From assembly GCA_937890245.1 (NCBI GenBank), contig CALACF010000189.1, positions 1-5,734 of the forward strand: a DNA stretch of 5,734 nt. The letters run 5' to 3'. Source of the stretch: an uncultured Flavobacteriales bacterium. GTDB taxonomy: Bacteria; Bacteroidota; Bacteroidia; Flavobacteriales_D; Sanyastnellaceae. The position numbers were made by a program, and so were the translations under genes. This document shows positions 1 to 4,786 of this stretch, piece after piece. Position 1 is the stretch's first letter. Every line of letters begins with the position of its first letter. The notes beneath the pieces are model-generated. The model ran no database searches. It was not told the origin of the DNA and was given only the letters and a program-made list of their open reading frames with translations.

Positions 1-33
1 TTGCAGCGGGCCTACCCCGGTTGCGATTGGTGA
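1..33 (+). CDS. paaC: PaaC C-terminus (partial; phenylacetyl-CoA epoxidase structural subunit)
   Basis: Reading from base 1, the frame gives LQRAYPGCDW and then TGA at 31-33. This matches the C-terminal tail I know for PaaC, a leucine-glutamine-arginine stretch followed by a tyrosine-proline-glycine run and a final tryptophan. PaaC is the ferritin-like structural subunit that pairs with catalytic PaaA in the multicomponent ring-1,2-phenylacetyl-CoA epoxidase. Only ten codons are visible, so the tail alone would be thin evidence. It is supported by the gene immediately downstream being paaD, the usual neighbour, with a TGATG stop/start overlap typical of coupled translation in this operon. The rest of the gene lies left of the window. 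Confidence 0.75.
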   Translation: MQRAYPGCDW

Positions 34-545
34 TGGACGGCGACGCTTTGAAGTCTGGCGACGCTTTGAAGTCTGGCGACGCTTTGAAGCAGGCGCTCAT
101 GCGGCATCTCGAAAGTGTTGCAGACCCCGAAATTCCCGTGCTCAACATTGTAGAAATGGGCATCGTGCGCGGCATAGATCTCGCGGTTGAAGAAGTGGTC
201 GTGCACATCACGCCCACCTATATGGGCTGTCCAGCGATGGACTTCATCGCCGAAGATGTGGTGCGCGCATTGAAAGCTGGACCAGATATCGGCAGCCGGG
301 CTGTGCGGGTGGAGCTGGTCTACAGCCCCGCTTGGACCACCGACTGGCTGAGCAAGGACGCCAAGACGAGGCTGGAGGCCTACGGAATCGCCCCACCAGA
401 ACGAGGCGCCAAAGGCCCGCAGCGTTGCCCTCAATGCAAATCCTCAAGCACAGAACTGATCAGCCTCTTTGGCTCCACCGCCTGCAAATCCCAACATCGC
501 TGCCTAGACTGCCGTGAGCCCTTCGAGCACTTCAAGTGCATTTAG
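33..545 (+). CDS. paaD: PaaD, MIP18/DUF59-type metal-cluster assembly factor for phenylacetyl-CoA epoxidase
   Basis: The 170-residue product has an N-terminal MIP18 (DUF59) domain at about residues 20-105, with DPEIPVL at 31-37, TPTYMGCP at 60-67 (Cys66 is the conserved metal/cluster cysteine) and PAWTTDWL at 99-106. A C-terminal zinc-ribbon-like segment carries CPQC at 132-135, Cys151 in FGSTACK, and CLDC at 157-160, and the protein ends FKCI as PaaD proteins do. PaaD is a cytosolic accessory protein thought to help mature the diiron epoxidase PaaABC(E). The start is ATG at 33, overlapping the paaC stop by one base. Upstream TTG/GTG codons stay in frame but lie inside paaC. Family members usually have about 10-15 residues before the domain. 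Here the first 20 are a threefold GDALK(S) repeat, which looks like a local expansion. No clear Shine-Dalgarno sequence is visible, so translation is probably coupled to paaC. The paa operon ends here, because the next gene is convergent. Confidence 0.93.
   Translation: MDGDALKSGDALKSGDALKQALMRHLESVADPEIPVLNIVEMGIVRGIDLAVEEVVVHITPTYMGCPAMDFIAEDVVRALKAGPDIGSRAVRVELVYSPAWTTDWLSKDAKTRLEAYGIAPPERGAKGPQRCPQCKSSSTELISLFGSTACKSQHRCLDCREPFEHFKCI
39..92 (+). repeat. 18-bp in-frame tandem repeat, three copies, at the 5' end of paaD
   Basis: The unit GGCGACGCTTTGAAGTCT occurs at 39-56 and again without change at 57-74. A third copy at 75-92 matches the first 15 bases and then reads CAG instead of TCT. 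Each unit encodes Gly-Asp-Ala-Leu-Lys-Ser (third copy ends Gln). The period is a multiple of three, so gain or loss of a unit keeps the frame. Zero mismatches over the first two and a half copies suggests a recent expansion, probably by replication slippage. It lies upstream of the folded MIP18 domain, so length changes are likely tolerated. Confidence 0.95.
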
Positions 546-561
546 AACGGCTGTGCAGGCG
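546..561. other. Convergent gap between paaD and hipA
   Basis: These 16 bases separate the stop of paaD (+) from the stop of hipA (-). I see no stem-loop followed by a T-run on either strand. Transcripts from the two sides may therefore run into the opposite gene, unless termination is Rho-dependent or occurs further inside a coding region. Confidence 0.6.
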
Positions 562-1860
562 TTACCAGCGAGGAAGCGCCGCTTGGATCCTATCGCGGTG
601 AGCTGGCGAAATCTTCACTTGATCAGCATATTTTGACCACTGAGAAATCGTCTCATAGATTTGGTCAATTGTATCTACCGGACGCTTGTATCCAATAGAT
701 TTTGCAACGGCTATGAGGTCCTGTTTTCCTATGTTTATTCGTTTCCTATTGACGCTTAGAGCGTGGTCTTTGACCCACTCATTTTGGGGGCTGTAAGAGA
801 AACAAATGTCATAGGCAGGCGCAAGTTCCCAACGTCCGTTCTCCTTGATCCGAAAGGCGAAATTTTTGGTGTGATCATCGCAATTGCGCGCCAAGACGTT
901 GAACACCATGCGGCGAAACATTTGCTGAGCGCAGGAAAAGGGAAGCCTCAGTTCTCGCATCACTTGAAACAACTGTTCGTAGCTGAAGCTGCGCGTTTGG
1001 TTGTAATCCATGTGGCTCATTGCGCACAAGGTCTGAACATGGTGCTTTTGTGTTGCTCCTTCCCTGTCGAATCGCTTGGTCATAAAGTGGGCTCGGTCGT
1101 TTTCGTAAAGCAACCGAGACGGCATCATATCGATGCCACAGGCCGATGCCATGTTGTAGTACGCCATCTCGACCCTTCCATAGCCTTTTGTCGGCCCCAA
1201 AGCATGCTGGTCTATGCCATCGAATTTCAGAAGCCAATGCTCAAAGCCTTCAGGGGCATCCGTTTGGCCTGATTTGACTTGGCCCGTATTTTCGTTGAAA
1301 GCAATAACCGATTTCGGCCGTGCTCCGCCTGCAGAGGTGCCCACGTGAAACACATCTAGCACAGCCTGCTTTTTATCCCCCTCTAGGTTCGTGAGGAATG
1401 ATGACTTCTGCTTGAGGAGATGGGCGGCAATGGCGGTTAGCTCTTCAACATCGATATCAAATGCTTCGTTGCGGTATTTTGAATTCGCCGGTTCAAATTC
1501 CAAAGCTCCCATTCCGCGTTTGCCAATAAAACAAAGCGTTTCAACAGGGTTCATGCTATTTTCAGGTCGCCCTCTCTGCGCAAGCCATAGCTTGAGAAGT
1601 TCGCTCCCGTATCGATCAGGAAGCGAGTCGGCGAGCATGCCAGGCAAGCCTTTGAAGGTACTCAACGACTCGGCTCTCGTTGTTCCCAACTCCGGGAAGC
1701 TATAAATGACTTGTCCTGTGGCTGGCATTTTTAAAGGCGACAATTCCACGCCCTTCATTCTGAAGTCGCTGTCGTATTCAAAGCTCACCACATTTGTTGA
1801 CGGGTCCCATGAAATTGCACCCGCAGTTTCACCCCATATTTTGACGAAAGCAGCCCGCAT
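562..1860 (-). CDS. hipA: HipA-family Ser/Thr protein kinase, toxin of a type II toxin-antitoxin pair
   Basis: The 432-residue product is close to E. coli HipA (440) and looks complete. An N-terminal HipA-N1-like domain spans about residues 5-105 and the kinase core about 170-410. The Gly-rich loop SAGGARPK (176-183) aligns with the E. coli loop holding autophosphorylated Ser150, so Ser176 is the likely counterpart. Lys212 in LLKFDG fits the ATP-binding lysine, and TKRFDR sits at 261-266. The catalytic segment NCDDHTKNF (326-334) gives Asp328 as base and Asn333 as metal ligand, and LAPAYD (346-351) gives Asp351. The spacing Asp328-Asn333-Asp351 equals that of E. coli D309-N314-D332. HipA enzymes phosphorylate cytosolic targets such as glutamyl-tRNA synthetase, which arrests growth; the target here cannot be read from sequence. 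The ATG at 1860 follows the hipB stop by two bases, so translation is probably coupled. Hand-counted lines are only 40-53% GC, lower than the neighbours, suggesting acquisition by transfer. Confidence 0.93.
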   Translation of the reverse strand: MRAAFVKIWGETAGAISWDPSTNVVSFEYDSDFRMKGVELSPLKMPATGQVIYSFPELGTTRAESLSTFKGLPGMLADSLPDRYGSELLKLWLAQRGRPENSMNPVETLCFIGKRGMGALEFEPANSKYRNEAFDIDVEELTAIAAHLLKQKSSFLTNLEGDKKQAVLDVFHVGTSAGGARPKSVIAFNENTGQVKSGQTDAPEGFEHWLLKFDGIDQHALGPTKGYGRVEMAYYNMASACGIDMMPSRLLYENDRAHFMTKRFDREGATQKHHVQTLCAMSHMDYNQTRSFSYEQLFQVMRELRLPFSCAQQMFRRMVFNVLARNCDDHTKNFAFRIKENGRWELAPAYDICFSYSPQNEWVKDHALSVNRKRINIGKQDLIAVAKSIGYKRPVDTIDQIYETISQWSKYADQVKISPAHRDRIQAALPRW

Positions 1861-1862
1861 GT

Positions 1863-2210
1863 CTACCAGTCGGATTTTTCTTCGTCTGCTGGAATGATCC
1901 GGCTTGCCCTCTTGCGCTGTGCTTGTTCCGCTTTGGCCAATGCAAGCGGGCTGATTTCTCGCTGCACGTTGAATTCGGCCAAAATTTGGAGCTGCCCCAG
2001 TGCTCTTAGGACTTGCAGAAGCGTGGGGAGCGACACCATTTCCCCGTGTTCTAACAGGCTGATCGAGGAGCGACTTATACCGGCATCTTTAGATAACAAG
2101 GCTTGGGATTTGTTCTGCCTGATTCTATGGTGCTTGACGAATCCACCGATATGTGCAACCAAGGCTTGATCGCTTAACGCGTACCACGAATTGTCTGACT
2201 TCTCATACAT
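1863..2210 (-). CDS. hipB: HipB-like XRE-family antitoxin and autorepressor
   Basis: This 115-residue protein precedes hipA with a 2-base gap, the standard antitoxin-toxin order. A Cro/C1-type helix-turn-helix spans about residues 19-75. The first helix follows GGFVKHHRIRQNKSQ, and KDAGISRSSISLLEHG (41-56) forms the turn and recognition helix. After it comes a short strand-like segment (QILAEFNV, 75-82) matching the HipB dimer strand, then a charged tail ending EEKSDW. E. coli HipB also ends in a flexible tail with a terminal Trp, a degradation and toxin-contact region; the resemblance is an inference. HipB neutralises HipA and represses the operon. I chose ATG at 2210-2208 because a promoter-like element lies just upstream and the second palindromic operator overlaps this codon. 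An in-frame ATG at 2237-2235 would add nine residues (MRCRRILAL) but lies inside the other operator. No good Shine-Dalgarno sequence precedes the chosen ATG, so the message may be leaderless. Confidence 0.88.
   Translation of the reverse strand: MYEKSDNSWYALSDQALVAHIGGFVKHHRIRQNKSQALLSKDAGISRSSISLLEHGEMVSLPTLLQVLRALGQLQILAEFNVQREISPLALAKAEQAQRKRASRIIPADEEKSDW
2193..2208. promoter_or_regulatory. Putative HipB operator, promoter-distal copy (overlaps the hipB start)
   Basis: On the + strand this reads GTCTGA-CTTC-TCATAC, an inverted repeat with five of six arm pairs matching (C2195/T2206 is the mismatch). It covers the beginning of hipB, including the last base of the start codon in - strand reading. 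The core TGA-CTTC-TCA is identical to the other copy at 2234-2249, and the centres are 41 bp apart, about four helical turns. A repeated palindrome at an antitoxin promoter is the usual arrangement for HipB-type autorepression. The binding protein is inferred. Confidence 0.6.
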
Positions 2211-2215
2211 TAATG

Positions 2216-2223
2216 CCAATATA
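2216..2223 (-). promoter_or_regulatory. Promoter-like -7/-10 element for hipBA
   Basis: In - strand reading this is TATATTGG. It matches the Bacteroidota -7 consensus TAnnTTTG at all but one of its six specified bases, and also resembles a sigma-70 -10 hexamer (TATATT). A transcript starting the usual few bases downstream would begin at or next to the hipB ATG at 2210, consistent with a leaderless mRNA. I see no convincing TTG (-33) element at the right distance. The element lies between the two putative operators, so occupancy of both sites would block it. Confidence 0.45.
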
Positions 2224-2233
2224 CGACGACAAC

Positions 2234-2249
2234 GCATGACTTCTCATGC
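2234..2249. promoter_or_regulatory. Putative HipB operator, promoter-proximal upstream copy
   Basis: On the + strand this reads GCATGA-CTTC-TCATGC, a perfect 6-bp inverted repeat around a 4-base spacer. It shares the TGA-CTTC-TCA core with the copy at 2193-2208; the aligned segments 2196-2210 and 2237-2251 are identical at 14 of 15 positions. It lies just upstream of the promoter-like TATATTGG. It does not resemble the E. coli hip operator (TATCC-N8-GGATA), so if HipB binds here the specificity differs. Confidence 0.62.
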
Positions 2250-2264
2250 ATATTGGCAACAAAA

Positions 2265-4028
2265 TTACGCGTCAGAACTAAACTGCAGCTCGAATAGCCG
2301 GTGGTACGCCCCTTTCATCGCCAGCAAGTCTTCGTGGCTTCCGCGCTCGACAATGCAACCGGCGTCCAAAACGAGAATTTGCTGAGCATCTCGGATTGTA
2401 CTGAGGCGGTGCGCTACCACGACCGAGGTGCGGCCCTGCGTCAGGCGAGCTGTGGCGCGCTGGATCATCGCCTCACTTTCGGAGTCGATGGACGAGGTGG
2501 CTTCGTCGAGGATTAAAACGGCCGGGTTGCGGATGTAGGCCCGGGTGAAGGCGATGAGTTGTCGTTGGCCTGTGGAGAGCATCAGGCCGCGCTCGCGCAC
2601 GTCGTAGTTGTAGCCGCCGGGGAGCTGTTCAATGAATGCTGCGGCACCCACGGACTCGGCCGCATCTTTGACTTGTTCAAGTGAGTAGCCGTCGTCAAAA
2701 AGGGAGATGTTTTCACGCAGGGTGCCGCTGAAAAGGAATACGTCTTGCGGGACGACGCAAAGACCGTTTCGCAGAGCTGGCAAGGGAACGGAAGCTATGT
2801 CGAGACCGTCGATGGTGATGCGGCCCTTTTGATGGGCGTAGAAACGACTCATCAAAGCAATGATGCTTGATTTGCCAGCGCCGGTCGCGCCGACAAAGGC
2901 GACCGTCTCGCCAGCGGCAACCTCGAAACTCACGCCGCGCAAGACCCAGTCCTCGTCATTGTACGCGAACCAAACGTCCTCGAAAACCACCCGCCCCTCA
3001 AATATGAACGCGTCGTCGTCCCCTGAGGCATCGTCCAAAGCAGTCGAAATTGGCATCAACTCCTGGCGGTCGAGCAGTGCAAACACGCGTTGGCCGTTGA
3101 CGATGCCCATTTGCAAGACGTTGAAACGGTCGGCAAGTTGGCGAATCGGCCCGTAGAGCATGAAGACGTAGAGCACGAATTGGAGCACGACGCCGAGCGA
3201 CATTTTCCCTGCCGCGACACCATCGACGCCCCACCACAGAAGCAATGCAACGCTGGTTGCCGAGAGCATTTCCACGACGGGAAAAAAGACCGAAAAGGCC
3301 CAAACGCTGCGGATATTTGCATCGCGGTGGGCGGCATTGTGGACGTCAAATTTTGCGCTTTCGGCGGCCTCGCGGTGGAAGGCCTGCACGACGCCCATGC
3401 CCGTGACATGCTCTTGCACGAAGACGTTGATCCTAGAAACTTCATTGCGAACGGCGACGAAGGATGATTTGATGGCCTTTTGAAAAATGCGGGTGGCCCA
3501 GACCAATACAGGTACGGGCGCCAGCACCACCAATGCCAATTCCCAATCGACCAGCAACATAGCTACAACAACCACGAGCAGACGCAGGATGTCGCCCACT
3601 GCATTGAGCAGCCCGTTGGAAAAAACGTTGGAGATGCCGTCGATGTCGGATACATGGCGCGTGACGAGTTGGCCTACGGGCGTTTTATCAAAATACGCAA
3701 GCCGGAAATTCAGGACGTGTGCGAAGAGGCGTTCGCGCAGGTCGAAGGTGACGGATTGCGCAACCCAATTGGCCCAATACGTTTGGAAGAACTGCAAGGC
3801 GGCTTCGATGACCACCAGCCCCACAACCGCAACAAATATGGCGAGCAAGCCCTCGCGGTCGCCGGCAGCCACCTTTTCGTCGATGGCCAAGCGGATGAGA
3901 TAAGGGCGGATCCACGACAGCAGCGCCAGCACCATCACCAGCACGCCAGTCCACGCAAAGCGGCGGCGGTATGGGCGGACCAAGGCGACGATGCGCTTGA
4001 GAACGGGGGCGTCCTTAAATGTCTGCAT
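2265..4028 (-). CDS. ABC exporter half-transporter (fused membrane and ATPase domains, MsbA/multidrug type)
   Basis: The 587-residue product has the full layout of a type IV (B-family) exporter half, expected to act as a dimer in the inner membrane. Six hydrophobic segments lie in the N-terminal half, at roughly 24-47, 61-82, 139-159, 162-180, 245-265 and 277-295. The nucleotide-binding domain spans about 345-580: Walker A GATGAGKSS (380-388), Q-loop Gln428 in VVPQD, signature LSTGQ (484-488) in place of LSGGQ, Walker B LILDE (505-509), D-loop SSID (512-515) and H-loop His540. The ATPase therefore looks competent. The substrate cannot be told from sequence; lipids or drugs are typical for this group. 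The ATG at 4028 lies inside the end of truA (14-base overlap), pointing to one transcript with truA and the PLP enzyme gene. A 54-base gap separates its stop from hipB. Confidence 0.93.
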   Translation of the reverse strand: MQTFKDAPVLKRIVALVRPYRRRFAWTGVLVMVLALLSWIRPYLIRLAIDEKVAAGDREGLLAIFVAVVGLVVIEAALQFFQTYWANWVAQSVTFDLRERLFAHVLNFRLAYFDKTPVGQLVTRHVSDIDGISNVFSNGLLNAVGDILRLLVVVVAMLLVDWELALVVLAPVPVLVWATRIFQKAIKSSFVAVRNEVSRINVFVQEHVTGMGVVQAFHREAAESAKFDVHNAAHRDANIRSVWAFSVFFPVVEMLSATSVALLLWWGVDGVAAGKMSLGVVLQFVLYVFMLYGPIRQLADRFNVLQMGIVNGQRVFALLDRQELMPISTALDDASGDDDAFIFEGRVVFEDVWFAYNDEDWVLRGVSFEVAAGETVAFVGATGAGKSSIIALMSRFYAHQKGRITIDGLDIASVPLPALRNGLCVVPQDVFLFSGTLRENISLFDDGYSLEQVKDAAESVGAAAFIEQLPGGYNYDVRERGLMLSTGQRQLIAFTRAYIRNPAVLILDEATSSIDSESEAMIQRATARLTQGRTSVVVAHRLSTIRDAQQILVLDAGCIVERGSHEDLLAMKGAYHRLFELQFSSDA

Positions 4029-4782
4029 ATTCTATGGACGCAAGGTACAGGCCGCAGGCCTGCGCAGAGGTGCCGGCCTGCCCACGATCCTTGGCCTCGA
4101 TCAACGCAGGCATGTCTTCAGCCGCCAAGCGGCCTCGGCCCACTTCCAAGAGGGTGCCGACGATGGCACGGACCATATTGCGCAGGAACCGATCGGCAGA
4201 GATATCAAAGCGCAGGCGCCCGTCCGGGCAAACAGTCCACTCGGCGCGGCGCACGTCGCAGATCGAGGTTTTCTGGCCACCGCCCGTTTTCTCAAAGGAC
4301 TTGAAATCTCGCGCTTCCAATAGGCAAGCAGCCGCACGGTTCATCGCCTCAACATCCAAGTCGTGGTAGACACGCGCCGAGCGCCCTTCCAAAAACGGAT
4401 CTTTCTTCAAATGAACCCAATACGTATAAACGCGCTCCAGTGCGTCGTAGCGGGCGTGCGCCTTGTCGGAAACAGGCCAAATACGGCGGATGCCGATGTC
4501 AGTCGGTAGCATGCCGTTCAGCTTCCAGGCAGCTTCTTCCCAGGATGCAATTTTTGAGTCAGGCGTGTCAAAGTCCACTTCGGCGTCGAAATGGCCAAAA
4601 AACTGCGTAGCGTGGACAGCTGCATCGGTGCGGCCGCAACCCACCACAGTGACCGGACCGCCTGCGCGCAAGAGCTGTCCGAGTTTCTCCTCGACAACCT
4701 GCTGTACAGAAATAGAATGCGGCTGACGCTGCCAACCGTGATAGGCCGTCCCGACGTAACTGAGTTCGACGAAGCAGCGCAA
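4015..4782 (-). CDS. truA: tRNA pseudouridine(38-40) synthase TruA
   Basis: The 255-residue product has the usual TruA length. TruA converts uridines 38-40 of the tRNA anticodon stem-loop to pseudouridine in the cytosol. The opening strand FVELSYVGTAYHGWQRQP (4-21) is typical. The catalytic motif GRTDAAVHA (50-58) contains nucleophile Asp53; Ala55 replaces the glycine more often seen. Further conserved parts are Arg117 and Tyr119 in ALERVYTYWVH, KSFEKTGG around 161-168, and RFLRNMVRAIVGTLLEVGRG (198-217). The start is TTG at 4782, four bases after the stop of the upstream gene. No ATG occurs just upstream in frame, and beginning here puts the N-terminus where the family begins. The 3' end overlaps the ABC exporter gene by 14 bases. 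The arrangement indicates co-transcription and probably translational coupling, not a shared biochemical pathway. Confidence 0.95.
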   Translation of the reverse strand: MRCFVELSYVGTAYHGWQRQPHSISVQQVVEEKLGQLLRAGGPVTVVGCGRTDAAVHATQFFGHFDAEVDFDTPDSKIASWEEAAWKLNGMLPTDIGIRRIWPVSDKAHARYDALERVYTYWVHLKKDPFLEGRSARVYHDLDVEAMNRAAACLLEARDFKSFEKTGGGQKTSICDVRRAEWTVCPDGRLRFDISADRFLRNMVRAIVGTLLEVGRGRLAAEDMPALIEAKDRGQAGTSAQACGLYLASIEYADI

Positions 4783-4786
4783 GAAA

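Larger units (their letters stand above)
2214..2258. repeat. Long interrupted inverted repeat in the hipBA control region
   Basis: TGCCAATAT at 2214-2222 and ATATTGGCA at 2250-2258 are exact reverse complements. The right arm abuts the right arm of the 2234-2249 palindrome, while the left arms are separated by 11 bases (2223-2233). Together they form 15 matching pairs with an 11-base one-sided interruption. Without it, the whole would be one perfect 34-bp palindrome with a 4-base centre. It could be an extended operator or a structure in mRNA crossing the gap from the exporter gene. It has no downstream U-run in either direction, so it does not look like an intrinsic terminator. Confidence 0.85.

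Noticed and set aside
39..92. The three 18-bp repeats as a small CRISPR array
   Set aside because: The copies are directly adjacent with no spacers and lie in frame inside paaD.
1..545. Proteobacterial origin suggested by the paa genes and hipBA
   Set aside because: paa and hip genes spread widely. The PLP enzyme, TruA and exporter sequences read as Bacteroidota-like, so I favour that phylum, without certainty.
574..584. AAGCGCCGCTT palindrome near the hipA end as a terminator
   Set aside because: The centre is a single base, leaving too little stem once a loop is allowed, and no T-run follows on either strand.
641..655. TGAGA-AATCG-TCTCA as a third HipB operator
   Set aside because: It shares only outer TGA/TCA-like bases, lacks the CTTC centre, and lies deep inside hipA far from any promoter signal.
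763..1272. Open frame on the + strand opposite hipA
   Set aside because: It overlaps the conserved kinase core of hipA on the other strand and shows no motif of its own.
3480..4304. Long open frame on the + strand opposite the ABC exporter and truA
   Set aside because: Antisense to two clear genes. Its translation is rich in Gln, His and Arg with no recognisable domain. It is what a GC-rich coding strand leaves open on the other side.
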